This document shows, one piece after another, positions 44,599-54,225 of a stretch of DNA of 64,000 bases. The notes below the pieces were generated by a model that was not told where the DNA came from, searched no databases, and was given only the letters and a program-made list of their open reading frames with translations. The DNA lies in the NCBI GenBank assembly GCA_002551355.1, contig NTHE01000009.1, forward strand, positions 1 through 64,000, given 5' to 3'. A program made the translations under genes and the position numbers. This DNA is from Streptomyces sp. man185 (GTDB lineage Bacteria; Actinomycetota; Actinomycetes; Streptomycetales; Streptomycetaceae). The stretch's first letter is position 1. Every line of letters begins with the position of its first letter.

Positions 44599-47500
44599 TC
44601 AGTGGTCCCCCTGGTGGCGCAGTGTGACCGCCGGGTCCCCGCGGCGCAGCGCCATCGTCGCGACGATCAGGAGCGGCAGGGCGGCGACCCCGGCCAGCAG
44701 CGCCGCGACCTGCCCGGCGGGCAGCTCGACCAGCACCGGCGGTACGGGCCGGCCGGCCTTCCCGGTCAGCACGATGAGCGGAACGACGGCACGGGTCAGC
44801 ACCGTGCCGATGCCGAGCCCGATCAGCAGGGCGAGGGCGATCAGCACGCCCTGTTCGGCGGCGATCATGCGGGCCAGTTGGCGGCGCGGTGCGCCGAGCG
44901 CCCGCAACACGCCGAGTTCCGCCGACCGTTCGCGCCGGGACCCCGACGCGCTGACCGCGAAGCCGACCGCCGCCAGCGCGGCGGCGACCACGGCGACGGC
45001 CGGCAGCGCCGACTGCGGCCCCGCCCCCAGCGGGTCGTCCACCAGCCGCTGGGCGGCCTCCGCCCGGACCAGCACCTGGGCCGGGTCGGTGTCCGGCAGG
45101 GCGCGCAGAGCGGCGGCCACCTTCGCGGCGTCGCCCGGGCCCGCGCTCAGCCACCACTCGGTCGCCTCGATCGTGGCGGTCTGCCGGTGGGCCAGGACCT
45201 CGGTGACGGCCTTGAGGTCCAGCAGCAGCGCGCCGCCGCCCGCCGTCGGGTCCGTGGCGCCGGACAGCTCGGCGGCCCCGGTGGTCGGCAGCCGCCGCAC
45301 CGACTCCGCCAGGATCACCCGGACGGTGTTCCCGGCCAGGGTGAGGTCGATCTCGTCGCCCAGCTTCGCGCTGGTGCTCGTCAGATAGGCGTCCGTCGCG
45401 ACCGCCTTGACCACCGTGGTCTTCGGCCGGTCGGCGGTGATCCGCAGGGTGCTGGTGGTCGGCTCCCAGACGTCCTCGCTCTCCACGCCGGTGTCGTACG
45501 TGAAGTCCGGCAGGCCCGACGTCCCGTTGCGAACCGGCGGCTTGCCCGGCCGGTTCTCACCGAGCTCGGTGAGCGCCATCGACGCGTCCCAGCGCACCGA
45601 TCCGGATGCCGGCACCGGGCGTTCCGAGCCGGAGCCGGAGCCGGAGCCCGTGACCACGCGTACGTCGCTCACCGCGACCCGGCGCTTCTGCGCGCGCTCG
45701 AACGGCGGTTCGTCGTCCACCTCGAAGCCGGTCACGGCCAGACCTCCCGCCGCCGACACCGGCACGGACACCGGGACCGGGCGGCCGTCCACGGGCACGG
45801 GGCCGGCCAGGAAACGGTAGGGGAGGCCGTAGCGGTCCTCCAGGAGCACGGTGACCACCGGCGGTTCCTCGCCAGGACCCGCTGCGGACCCGGAGCGCTT
45901 CGGTGACACCGTCGTGATCCGCAGGTCCAGCTTCAGCCGGGTGCTGTCCTTCGGGAGGACGAGCCCGGGGCGCGGGGCCCGCTGCGGGGCGATCGCCTCG
46001 AAGAGCCGACGGGGGCTCTCGTCGGCGAGGTCGGGGCGCATCAGCATCCGCTCGTCCGCGTGGGCGGTGTCCAGGGCGAGGATCTCGGCCGTGCGTCCCC
46101 CGGACGCCTCCACGGTGGCCCGGAAGGCGGGGGCCGCCCGGCGTACCCCTTCCAGGCCGCTGTACGCCCCGGCCGTCGCCGGACCGCTGCCGTGCCCGCC
46201 CACCAGCCTGACCGAGGCGCCGGAGCCGAAGTCCGCCTGATCGGACTGCGAACGGTTCCACGAGGCGCTCTGCCCGATCGCCAGCATGCCCATCGCGACC
46301 GACAGGACCAGCAGCAGCACCGGCCCCGCGCCGCGCAACGGGCGGCGGCTGAACTGCCAGCCCGCCAGGGCCGAGGGCAGCCCCCGGCTCCTGGCCGCAC
46401 GCCGTTCGGCGAGCTTCGCGGCGGGCGGCAGCAGGCGCAGCGTGAGGACCGTTCCGGCGAGCAGCGCGAGGGCCGGGGCGGTGACCAGCAGGGGGTCGAC
46501 CCCGAGGTCGCCCGCCCGGTCGCCGGTGAGCGCCCCGCCGCCGGCCTGCCGGTCCAGCTGCCAGTACGCCACCGCCGCGATCAGGAGCAGCCCGAGGTCC
46601 GCGCCCGCCCGCACCGGTCCTGGCAGTGAGGCGGCCCGGGTCCTGCGCCCGCCCGCCCCGGCCGTCAGCGACGGGGCCACCACCGCCAGGGCGCAGGCCA
46701 GCGCGACGGCCGCGGAGACCAGCCACACGGTCCCGGTCGAGGCCTCGCCGACCTTCAGCCCGATCCGGGACAGGGCGCTGCGCTCAGCCAGCAGCCCGGT
46801 CAGCGGGCCCGCGAGCAACGGGGCGACCACGGCGGCGGGCACGGCGAGCAACAGCGCCTCGATCGCGGCGAACGAGGTGATCCGGCCACGGGAACCGCCC
46901 CGGGCCCGCAGCAGTTCGCGCTCCCCGTCCCGCTCGCTGTTCAGCAGCCGGGCCACCAGCAGCAGGGCGTACGCGGCGAGCAGCACCAGCTGCACCGCGA
47001 CGATCGTCAGCGTGGAACGGGACACCAGCAGCGCCCGGTCGAGCTGGTCGAGCACGGTCGGCAGGGACGTCCGCGCGGTGACGCCGGACGCGAACTCCGG
47101 TGCGGCTTCCAGAGCCTTCGGGGCGCCCGCCGACGCGTCGCGCAGCCCCTCCATGGAGCCGGTGGCCAGCGTGGCGAAGTCGGCGGCCGCCAGCCAGGAC
47201 GTCTGCCCGTGCGCGAGCGCGTCGGAGGCGAGGACCGAAGGATCGGTGAGCAGGGGGCCGTACGTCGTGAAGGCGAGCTTGCGCACCCCGCGCCCGCCGA
47301 GCGGGTCGAGCTGCCAGTATGGGTCGGACCGGTCGGCGGCCTCGTAGACGCCGGTGATCAGGATCCGCTGCTTCTTGTCGTCGCGCAGCCGGTCGGTGAC
47401 GGTGAGCCGCGCGCCCGGCTTCAGCTTCAGCGCCTCGGCGGCGACGACGGGCAGGGCGACCTGGACGGGGCCGTCGCGGTCGGGGGCCGCGGCGGGCGCC

Positions 47501-47907
47501 TCGCCCTCGGTGATCCGCACCCGGTCGCGGTCGAGGGCGGCGAAGTGGGTGAGGTCGGGCTCGCCGCGCCGGGCGGCCGGGTCCTGGAGCCCCCGCGGCA
47601 GCGCGTACGACCCCGAGCTCTCCAGTTTCCCCACCGTCACGGGCAGCCCGTCGAAGGCGTCGCGGGAGGCCTCGCGGACGGCTTCGTCGGCCTCCGCGCG
47701 CTGTTCGTGGTCCACCGAGGCCGAGACGACGAGGGCGGCGGAGGCGGCCGACCGGTGGGTGAGCGTGTGGCGCAGGGCCGCGTCGCCCACGGAACCGGAG
47801 AACGCGGTGAGCGCGGCAAGGACGGAGGTGGTCAGCAGGACGGCGAGGACGGCCGCGGAGAGCAGCAGGCGATGAGCCCGCACCCGCAGAAGGACGAAAC
47901 CCGTCAC
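44599..47907 (-). CDS. ABC transporter permease, FtsX/MacB family
   Basis: A 1102-residue paralog of the next gene. The first helix is LLLSAAVLAVLLTTSVLAAL; FtsX blocks are near residues 300-450 (TIVAVQLVLLAAYALLLVARLL) and at the C-terminus (ALPAVAVVAAALAAVGFAVS, RGDPAVTLRHQ ending). The large periplasmic-side regions are beta-rich. The GTG at 47907 (VTGFVLLRVRAH) has GGGGGA upstream, preferable to an ATG further upstream. It is the first gene of the three-gene exporter operon. The 215 bp upstream to the globin gene hold its promoter; I see only an imperfect GATC-containing palindrome near 48017-48031. Confidence 0.88.
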   Translation of the reverse strand: MTGFVLLRVRAHRLLLSAAVLAVLLTTSVLAALTAFSGSVGDAALRHTLTHRSAASAALVVSASVDHEQRAEADEAVREASRDAFDGLPVTVGKLESSGSYALPRGLQDPAARRGEPDLTHFAALDRDRVRITEGEAPAAAPDRDGPVQVALPVVAAEALKLKPGARLTVTDRLRDDKKQRILITGVYEAADRSDPYWQLDPLGGRGVRKLAFTTYGPLLTDPSVLASDALAHGQTSWLAAADFATLATGSMEGLRDASAGAPKALEAAPEFASGVTARTSLPTVLDQLDRALLVSRSTLTIVAVQLVLLAAYALLLVARLLNSERDGERELLRARGGSRGRITSFAAIEALLLAVPAAVVAPLLAGPLTGLLAERSALSRIGLKVGEASTGTVWLVSAAVALACALAVVAPSLTAGAGGRRTRAASLPGPVRAGADLGLLLIAAVAYWQLDRQAGGGALTGDRAGDLGVDPLLVTAPALALLAGTVLTLRLLPPAAKLAERRAARSRGLPSALAGWQFSRRPLRGAGPVLLLVLSVAMGMLAIGQSASWNRSQSDQADFGSGASVRLVGGHGSGPATAGAYSGLEGVRRAAPAFRATVEASGGRTAEILALDTAHADERMLMRPDLADESPRRLFEAIAPQRAPRPGLVLPKDSTRLKLDLRITTVSPKRSGSAAGPGEEPPVVTVLLEDRYGLPYRFLAGPVPVDGRPVPVSVPVSAAGGLAVTGFEVDDEPPFERAQKRRVAVSDVRVVTGSGSGSGSERPVPASGSVRWDASMALTELGENRPGKPPVRNGTSGLPDFTYDTGVESEDVWEPTTSTLRITADRPKTTVVKAVATDAYLTSTSAKLGDEIDLTLAGNTVRVILAESVRRLPTTGAAELSGATDPTAGGGALLLDLKAVTEVLAHRQTATIEATEWWLSAGPGDAAKVAAALRALPDTDPAQVLVRAEAAQRLVDDPLGAGPQSALPAVAVVAAALAAVGFAVSASGSRRERSAELGVLRALGAPRRQLARMIAAEQGVLIALALLIGLGIGTVLTRAVVPLIVLTGKAGRPVPPVLVELPAGQVAALLAGVAALPLLIVATMALRRGDPAVTLRHQGDH

Positions 47908-48122
47908 TTGATCCCCCAGCCCCGGAAAACACACCGCGTGCGCACGCCCCCCGACGTACCGGTGATGCTTTCAGAGGCAACCGGGTTTCGGTAACCGCTT
48001 GCAGGTGCACCTTGATGCGATCGTGATCGTTATCCGGAGGTGGAACGTCGAATTCCGGAGTCACCCGGTCACGGACCGCCCACCTGCTCGCTCGCAGGCA
48101 ATCCGTCGGCGCCCGGAAGCGG

Positions 48123-48527
48123 TCAGTCCGCGGTGTTGACCATGGAGGCGGCGGCGTACGTCAGGTAGTCCCACAACTGCCGTTCGTGCTCGGGCGCGAG
48201 CCCCAGCTCGTCCAGCGCGACCCGCATATGGGCGAGCCAGGCGTCATGAGCCGCCCGGTCCACCCGGAAAGGCGCGTGCCGCATCCGCAGCCGCGGGTGG
48301 CCCCGGTTGTCGCTGTAGGTGCGCGGGCCGCCCCAGTACTGCATCAGGAACAGCGTGAACCGCTCCTCGGCCGGGCCGAGGTCCTCCTCCGGATACATCG
48401 GCCGCAGCAGCTCGTCGCCCGCCACGCCCTCGTAGAAGCGGTGGACCAGGCGCCGGAAGGTCGCCTCGCCGCCGACCTGCTCGTAGAAGGTCTGCTCCTG
48501 AAGCGTGTCGCGCGGAATCTCAGTCAC
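48123..48527 (-). CDS. glbO: Group II truncated hemoglobin
   Basis: A 134-residue 2/2 globin of the GlbO class. Diagnostic stretches are FYEQVGGEATFRRLVHRFY, the YPEEDLGPAEERFTLFLMQYWGGP segment, and RGHPRLRMRHAPFRV with the proximal histidine, followed by WLAHM. Conserved Trp and Tyr for the distal pocket are present. GlbO proteins bind O2 and peroxide and are linked to respiration or nitric oxide protection. The GTG at 48527 has only a weak GGACGG upstream. It is divergent from the methyltransferase. Confidence 0.93.
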   Translation of the reverse strand: MTEIPRDTLQEQTFYEQVGGEATFRRLVHRFYEGVAGDELLRPMYPEEDLGPAEERFTLFLMQYWGGPRTYSDNRGHPRLRMRHAPFRVDRAAHDAWLAHMRVALDELGLAPEHERQLWDYLTYAAASMVNTAD

Positions 48528-48638
48528 CCGTCCATGGTCGCAGACGCACCGGCCGAGGACGGGGGTCCTAGGACCAACGGCCGGGACCCGGCCGCACTCC
48601 CTCTGGCCCGACCGGCGCCGGCGCAGGACAGTGGAGAC

Positions 48639-49640
48639 ATGGGTGCACACCGGCAAGGCCCCTCCCCGTCCGACCCCGAGGCCGAGGCCGACGCGGCGCG
48701 GGCAGCCCTCGTGCGGGAGATCGTCGCGCGGGGCGGACTCACCGACCCCGCCTGGCGCACCGCCTTCGCCGAGGTGCCCCGCCATCGGTTCGTGCCGTTC
48801 TACTACGTGCACGGAATCCGCGGCTTCGAACGCCTCTGGAGCGAGGACCCCGACCCCGAACGGCGCTCCCGCTGGCTGCACGGCGTGTACGCGGACGGGG
48901 CGCTGGCCACCCGGCTCAAGGACGGCGAACTCGTCTCCTCCTCCAGCCAGCCGTCGCTGATGGCCCTGATGCTCGACGCCCTCGATGTGGCGGACGGACA
49001 CACGGTCCTGGAGATCGGCACCGGCCCCGGCTACAACGCGGCGCTGGTCGCCCACCGGCTCGGCGACTCCGCGCTGACCAGCATCGATCTGGACCCGGAG
49101 ATCACGGAGTCGGCGCGCGGACATCTCGCCGCGGCCGGGTACCGCCCGACGGTGGTCACCGGGGACGGGGCCCGGGGCTGTCCGCGGTACGCCCCCTACG
49201 ACCGGATCATCGCGACCTGCACCCTGCCCTCCGTACCGCGGAGCTGGCCGGAACAGTGCCGTCCGGGGGCGCGGATCCTCGCGCCGCTCGCCACCGGCCT
49301 GGTCTCGCTCCAGGTCCGTGCGACGGCGCACGGTCCGCGCGCCGAGGGGCATTTCCTGCACACCCCGGCGTACTTCGTGCCCCTGCGCGGGGCGCTCCCG
49401 CTGCCCGGCGGGGTGCCGCATCTCGGCGGACTGCCGCGTCGGGTGGCCGGGGACGACCTGTTCCGGTTCCTCCTGACGCTGACCGCGGGCACCCTCGATC
49501 CGCACGAGGCCCTCTCCCTCTGGGAGCGCGAGGGGCGGCCGCAGCGGGAGAGGTACGGCATCACCGTCGGCCGGGAGGGGCAGTGGGCCTGGCTCGACGA
49601 CCCGCAGGGCCCGTACACCTGGCCGCTCGCCGCCGGGTGA
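48639..49640 (+). CDS. PCMT-like SAM methyltransferase
   Basis: A 333-residue methyltransferase of the protein-L-isoaspartate type. The N-terminal region AFAEVPRHRFVPFYYVHG and the SSSSQPSLMALMLDAL segment are PCMT hallmarks, followed by motif I VLEIGTGPGYNAALVAHRLG and motif II YDRIIATCTLPSVP. The C-terminal 110 residues (from about GHFLHTPAYFVPL) extend beyond classical PCMT (about 210 residues) and may confer a different substrate, such as a peptide natural product; no such precursor is evident nearby. The ATG has GGAG close upstream. Confidence 0.82.
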   Translation: MGAHRQGPSPSDPEAEADAARAALVREIVARGGLTDPAWRTAFAEVPRHRFVPFYYVHGIRGFERLWSEDPDPERRSRWLHGVYADGALATRLKDGELVSSSSQPSLMALMLDALDVADGHTVLEIGTGPGYNAALVAHRLGDSALTSIDLDPEITESARGHLAAAGYRPTVVTGDGARGCPRYAPYDRIIATCTLPSVPRSWPEQCRPGARILAPLATGLVSLQVRATAHGPRAEGHFLHTPAYFVPLRGALPLPGGVPHLGGLPRRVAGDDLFRFLLTLTAGTLDPHEALSLWEREGRPQRERYGITVGREGQWAWLDDPQGPYTWPLAAG

Positions 49641-49651
49641 GACGGTGCGCG

Positions 49652-49680
49652 GCCAGGGCGGCAGGTGTACGGGCCCTGGC
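49652..49680. terminator. Bidirectional hairpin terminator
   Basis: GCCAGGGC (49652-49659) pairs with GCCCTGGC (49673-49680) across a 13-nt loop, between convergent genes ending at 49640 and 49706. Confidence 0.65.
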
Positions 49681-49705
49681 GGAATCGGTCCGGGCGGCCT
49701 CGGCC

Positions 49706-51136
49706 TCAGTCCCGGCGGACCGTGATCGTCGTCCACGCCCCGACGTGCACCTGGTCGCCGTCCTGGAGCGGTACGGGGACGTAGGGCTGGATCGGCTCCT
49801 CGGCGCCGTTCAGCGTGGTGCCGTTGGTGGAGTTCTGGTCGACGACCGCCCAGCCGCCGTCGGGCTGCTGCACGAGCACCGCGTGCTGGTGCGAGACGCC
49901 CGGATCCTCCGGGGGCACCGACAGATCGACGTCCGGGGACTCGCCGGTGCTCTGCCGGCGACGCCCGATGGTGATCTGGCTGCCGGTGAGCGGAAGACGC
50001 TGCTCCGGGGAGTACGCGGGCAGGTTCAGCCCGGTCGCCTCGGGGCCGCTGCGCTGCATCATCGCGAGGAAGTACGCCCGGTCCGGAGCGATCACGGCGG
50101 TCCAGGAGACGGCCTGCTGGGGCCGGCCCTGGCCGGGCACCCCACCGTGCTGTTGACCCTGGTCGTACCCCTGGCCCTGACTCTGGCCCTGCTGGCCCGG
50201 GTGCCCCTGGCCCGGGTGTCCCTGGCCCGGGCCCTGGTGGGGACCCGGCTGCTGGAACTGCTGGGGCGGCTGCGGCGGCTGCGCCTGCGAGGGCGGCGAC
50301 AGCATCCAGTCGTCCCCGCCGGTGTGTCCCGACGACTGCGGCGGCGCGGGCGGCGCCGACTGCTGCTGTGCGAAGGGCGAGGCCTGCTGGGGTTCGAACG
50401 GCGAATGCGCCGAGGGCGCCGACTGCTGCGGCTCGAACGGCGAGCGCGTCGAGGGCGCTGACTGCTGCTGCTGTGGGGGACCCTGCTGCTGGAACGAGGG
50501 CGGCGGCGGCGGGGGGCCCTGCTGGAACGACGGAGGCGGAGGCCCGCCCTGGCCGCCGTTGCCGTGCGGGCCGTTCTGCTCGGGGGCGAGCGGCTCGGCG
50601 GGACGGTTCATCTGCGAGGGACGCGAGCCCTGGTAGTCGAACGGGTCGCGCGGCTGGGGCGCACCGGGCGGACCGCCCTGCCCACCGGGGCCACCGGGGC
50701 CGGGCTGCCCACCGGGGCCGGGCTGGCCACCGGGGCCGGGCTGGCCACCGGGACCGCCCTGCCCGCCGGGGCCCTGCGCCTGGAAGCCGGGCGGCAGGTT
50801 GAGGCCGGGCGGCGGGCCGCTGGGCATGCTGTGCTGCGGGGCCAGCGGGGTGTAGGAGGTCGCCGTGTTGGTGAGGAAGTTCCAGCGGCACTCCTCGCAG
50901 TACGGCGCCATCGCCTCACGCGGCGTACGGCACTGCGGGCAGAGCTCCGCCTGCATGGTGGGCTGTCCGCCGCCGGTGCCGGCGCCCGGCTGCGGGTAGC
51001 CGTATCCGGGCGCGGGCGGCGGAGGAGGCGGCGGGGGCACCGCGCCCGCGGGCGCACCGCCGGTCGTCATGCGGTGTCCGCAGACCTCGCACCAGTCCTC
51101 GGAACCCGACTGGTGTCCGTTCGGGCAGGTCGGCAT
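49706..51136 (-). CDS. FHA-domain protein with zinc ribbons and Pro/Gln/Gly linker
   Basis: A 476-residue protein. Two zinc-ribbon motifs open it: CPNGHQSGSEDWCEVCGHRM (from residue 4) and CPQCRTPREAMAPYCEECRW (about 68-87). A linker of roughly 260 residues is rich in Pro, Gly and Gln, with a collagen-like PGPGGQ repeat and FEPQQ repeats. The C-terminal FHA domain (about 370-475) carries ITIGRRRQS, SVPPEDPGVSHQHAVL and VVDQNSTNGTTLNG, the phosphothreonine-binding loops. It is the last gene of the PknG cluster, so it may read PknG output; no GarA-type ETTS phosphorylation motif is seen. The ATG at 51136 is preceded by AGGGGGAAG. Confidence 0.88.
   Translation of the reverse strand: MPTCPNGHQSGSEDWCEVCGHRMTTGGAPAGAVPPPPPPPPAPGYGYPQPGAGTGGGQPTMQAELCPQCRTPREAMAPYCEECRWNFLTNTATSYTPLAPQHSMPSGPPPGLNLPPGFQAQGPGGQGGPGGQPGPGGQPGPGGQPGPGGPGGQGGPPGAPQPRDPFDYQGSRPSQMNRPAEPLAPEQNGPHGNGGQGGPPPPSFQQGPPPPPPSFQQQGPPQQQQSAPSTRSPFEPQQSAPSAHSPFEPQQASPFAQQQSAPPAPPQSSGHTGGDDWMLSPPSQAQPPQPPQQFQQPGPHQGPGQGHPGQGHPGQQGQSQGQGYDQGQQHGGVPGQGRPQQAVSWTAVIAPDRAYFLAMMQRSGPEATGLNLPAYSPEQRLPLTGSQITIGRRRQSTGESPDVDLSVPPEDPGVSHQHAVLVQQPDGGWAVVDQNSTNGTTLNGAEEPIQPYVPVPLQDGDQVHVGAWTTITVRRD
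50702..50755 (-). repeat. 18-bp tandem repeat encoding a collagen-like linker
   Basis: Three copies of an 18-bp unit (50702, 50720 and 50738) with two mismatches, encoding PGPGGQ hexapeptides in the FHA protein linker. Confidence 0.8.
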
Positions 51137-51266
51137 GTCGGCGCTTCCCCCTCTCCTCTTCCGGCCGCGGAGGCCGTCATGCTGTCGATCGCGGCGTCGT
51201 TGCTCAGCGAATGCGGGTGACTGCTCTGTGTTCACGGCACGGTGGTCATCGGATGACCGCGCCGTG

Positions 51267-52640
51267 TTACTTCTTGACGCGAACGGTCTTGGTGGAGCGC
51301 GTTTCGAGGGTCATCTCGTCCGCTTCCGCGACCTTCGCCTTCAGTCGCACAGTACCTGTCGCGGCATCGACGACGTCGACCACCTTCGAAAGCAGCTTCG
51401 CAGTGTCCTGGTTCCCGGACGCCGACGCCAACTGCACCGCACGCCCCAGTTTCGCCGTCGCGCCGTCGAAGTCGCCCGACTTGCGTGCGTCCAGGCCCTG
51501 CTGGATGACTTGTGCCAGTTCGGCCTGACCCGTGTAGTGCGCGACCTGCGGATTGATCGAGGTCGACGCCACCATGTCGTCCGTCCACACGGCCCGTACG
51601 AGACCCTGCGACAGCGTCTGCGGGGCGCCCGCGCCCGAGGGGTCGGGCCGGATCAGCGAGACCCGGGCGGCCAGCATCTCCTGGCCGATCCCGGCCTCCG
51701 GCACCAGGACGCACACGTGGTAGTCGCGGGACTCGTCGCCCCAGGAACCGGTCGGGTAGTCCCCGGCACGGGGGCCCGCCTCGGTGCGCCGCCCGGTCAG
51801 GTCCGCCACGGTCGGCGCGACCTGTTTCACGAACCTGATCTCCACCCCCACCGGAGTCCAGAGCCGCAGCGCCACGTCGGCGACCTCCTTGCCCATGGCG
51901 TTCTCCATCATCCGCGTGAAGTCCGCGGCCAGGCCGGAGGGGTCGGCGACGATGTCGGCCGTGCCGAGGAGGGCGGTGGCGACAGCGGTGACCTCCTTCA
52001 CCTCCCAGTCGGTGCCCACCCCGCGGGCGTCGCAGGTGAACCGGCCCGCACAGGAGTCCAGGGCCGCCCGGAGATCCTCGGGCGCCTCGTGCTCGTTGCG
52101 GCCGTCGGTCAGCAGGATGCCGTGCCGGAGGCCCAGGTCGGCCGTGCTCAGCAGCCGGTCGGCCAGCCGCAGCCAGGTGCCGATCGCGGTGCCCCCGCCC
52201 GCGCTCAGCCCCCGCAGGGCGTCCTTGGCCCGGGCCTTCGTCTGCGCGTCGGCGACCGCGAGCCGCCCGTTGCCCGGATAGACGTCCTTGGCCACATGCG
52301 TCCCGGCGACCACGGCGAACCGGGTGCCCTCGCGCAGGGTGTCGATGGCCGCCGCCGTCGCGTCGCGCGCGTTGCGCATCTTCGTCGGCGGGTAGTCCAT
52401 CGAGCCCGAGCAGTCGACCATCAGCACCACGGCCGCCCCGGGCCCCGGCCCCGCCCCGTACGCGGGTGAGGGAGGGGAAGAGGGGGCCGAATCCGCCAGC
52501 GGTATCCCGCCGGTGGTGCCCCCGCCGGTCGAGGTGACGGTGACGATCGCGTTGACCTCACGTCCGCCCTCGGGGAGGAACGCGTTCTGGTACACCTCGA
52601 CGGAGAACTGCGGCACGTTCGACTTGGAGAAGTTGGCCAT
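51267..52640 (-). CDS. VWA-domain protein of the PknG cluster
   Basis: A 457-residue cytoplasmic protein without signal peptide. It begins MANFSKSNVPQFSVEVYQN; the VWA domain has MIDAS VDCSGSMDYPP near residue 72, with later metal-site elements GGGTAIGTW and ILLTDGRNEHE. The C-terminal half (from about 240) has VNAIVTV-like beta segments and a helical region (AELAQVIQQGLDARKSGDFDGATAKLGRA) resembling a TPR. VWA proteins next to kinase, PP2C and FHA genes are a recurrent bacterial signalling set. It lies 110 bp after the phosphatase and 130 bp before the FHA gene. Confidence 0.87.
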   Translation of the reverse strand: MANFSKSNVPQFSVEVYQNAFLPEGGREVNAIVTVTSTGGGTTGGIPLADSAPSSPPSPAYGAGPGPGAAVVLMVDCSGSMDYPPTKMRNARDATAAAIDTLREGTRFAVVAGTHVAKDVYPGNGRLAVADAQTKARAKDALRGLSAGGGTAIGTWLRLADRLLSTADLGLRHGILLTDGRNEHEAPEDLRAALDSCAGRFTCDARGVGTDWEVKEVTAVATALLGTADIVADPSGLAADFTRMMENAMGKEVADVALRLWTPVGVEIRFVKQVAPTVADLTGRRTEAGPRAGDYPTGSWGDESRDYHVCVLVPEAGIGQEMLAARVSLIRPDPSGAGAPQTLSQGLVRAVWTDDMVASTSINPQVAHYTGQAELAQVIQQGLDARKSGDFDGATAKLGRAVQLASASGNQDTAKLLSKVVDVVDAATGTVRLKAKVAEADEMTLETRSTKTVRVKK

Positions 52641-52750
52641 CTGGTCGGCTCCTTGAGGCTCCACAGGGGATCAGGCGAAGAGGGGACGCGGACGGTGGGG
52701 GCGCGGGGCGGGAAGGGGGCAACGGGTCCGGGCAAGGGCGGAAAACCGGC

Positions 52751-54223
52751 TCAAACGGTGTCGCAGGCCGATCCTGCCCCTTGCGGCCGCACGGCGAACG
52801 GGACCAGCGCCACTGTTACGTTGTCGTGGCCCCCGCCGTCGAGCGCGTGTCCGACGAGCACCTGGGCCCCGCGCAGCGCGTGCTGGTGTGCGTCGGCCGG
52901 GACGGCGGCGGCCATCTCCTCGGCGGACTCCGCGTAGTTCCACAGGCCGTCCGTGCACACGACCACCAGGCCCGGCCGGTCCGGCTTGAACGCGGCGGTG
53001 TGCGGCTCCAGTTCGTACGCGTCGGCGCCGAGCCAGCCCGTGATGGCGTGGGCGCGTTCGTCCGCGTACGCCTCCGCCTCGTTCATCAGGCCGGCCGCCA
53101 CCATCTGCGCGGCCCAGGAGTCGTCCTCGGTGAGCCGGGCGGTCGGCTGGGTCCGATCCTCCGGCACCCAGTAGACCCGGCTGTCGCCGACCCAGCCGAC
53201 GATCAGCAGCTCGCCCGCCATGATCGCGCCGACCAGGGTGCACGCCGGGGCGTTCTGGTGGCGGTGCGCGTCGTGCTCCATCGCCCCGGCCGGTTCCTGC
53301 GCCAGGGCGTTGACCGCTTCGGACGCGGCGACGATCGCCTCGTGCATCGCCTGCTGCGGATGCGTACCGCGCGGCAGGGACTCCAGCAGCGCCTCGTTGG
53401 CGGCGCTCGCGGCGGCCGCCGACGCCTCGTCGGGCCGGCTCGCCGAGGAGACGCCGTCGCAGACGATCGCGACGACGGCGGGTGAGCCGTCCGGCAGCGC
53501 GGTCGAGGACACCGCGAAGGAGTCCTCGTTGCGGTGGTGGCGCAGGCCCCGGTCGCTCACCGCGGCCACCGCGTCCAGCTCCTGCTCCATGTGGTCGCGC
53601 TCTCGGGGCTGGGCGTGCCCGCAGTTCTCGCAGTAGCCGTCGGGGTCCACCCGGCCGGAGCGACAGGCCACACAGACCTTCGCCCCGGCGGCGGGCGCGG
53701 CGGGGGTCGCGGCGGCGTGCTCCGCCGTACGGGGGTCGGGCGCGGCCAGCGCGAAGTCACCGGAGTGCTCCGCGCTGTCCGGGGCCGCCCGGTCGTCGTG
53801 GCGCACCGGAACGGCCGAGGACTCCGGCTCGCCGAACGGCCCCGGCTCGGGCCCGGACGCCGCGCCCTGCCCGGACGCCACGCCCTGCGCCGACACCGGC
53901 TCCCGGCCGTGTTCCGGGTCCGTCAGCGGCCTGCCGCCCGAGTCCGTCCCCGGCAGGTCCGCCGGACGGTGAACGGGCGCGGGCACGTCCGAGCTGTCGG
54001 TGTCCGCGGCGGCGGGCCACCGCACGGCCTCGGAGGCCGGCGATGCCGACGCCGCCGGGCCGGCCGCGGGCACGGTGATGGCCATCGTGGGCCGGTCACC
54101 GGGGCGCGCCGGAACGGCCGAGAGGTCGTAGCCGCACGCCCCGCAGAACAGGTCGCCCGCGTCCAGCGGTTCCTCGCAGCCGGGGCACTTCGACAGGGCG
54201 GGCTGCTGGTGGCTCTGTGACAT
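52751..54223 (-). CDS. PP2C-family serine/threonine phosphatase with zinc ribbons
   Basis: A 490-residue phosphatase that would reverse PknG phosphorylation. It has an N-terminal zinc ribbon (CPGCEEPLDAGDLFCGACG, from about residue 13), a disordered acidic and Pro/Ala-rich region, and a second ribbon (CVACRSGRVDPDGYCENCG, about 188-206). The PP2C domain contains SDRGLRHHRNEDSF, IVCDGVSSA, VGWVGDSRVYW and GGHDNVTVALV, which hold the metal-binding aspartates. No membrane span is seen. It starts 2 bp after the pknG stop, the tightest link in the operon, and so the pair is probably co-translated. Confidence 0.92.
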   Translation of the reverse strand: MSQSHQQPALSKCPGCEEPLDAGDLFCGACGYDLSAVPARPGDRPTMAITVPAAGPAASASPASEAVRWPAAADTDSSDVPAPVHRPADLPGTDSGGRPLTDPEHGREPVSAQGVASGQGAASGPEPGPFGEPESSAVPVRHDDRAAPDSAEHSGDFALAAPDPRTAEHAAATPAAPAAGAKVCVACRSGRVDPDGYCENCGHAQPRERDHMEQELDAVAAVSDRGLRHHRNEDSFAVSSTALPDGSPAVVAIVCDGVSSASRPDEASAAAASAANEALLESLPRGTHPQQAMHEAIVAASEAVNALAQEPAGAMEHDAHRHQNAPACTLVGAIMAGELLIVGWVGDSRVYWVPEDRTQPTARLTEDDSWAAQMVAAGLMNEAEAYADERAHAITGWLGADAYELEPHTAAFKPDRPGLVVVCTDGLWNYAESAEEMAAAVPADAHQHALRGAQVLVGHALDGGGHDNVTVALVPFAVRPQGAGSACDTV

Positions 54224-54225
54224 CT

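Noticed and set aside
48186..48638. Upstream in-frame extension of the PCMT-like methyltransferase
   Set aside because: It runs antisense to the globin gene and has no conserved sequence; ATG 48639 has a nearby GGAG.
50688..50755. Possible CRISPR-like repeat array
   Set aside because: The repeats are contiguous 18-bp units without spacers and encode a protein linker.
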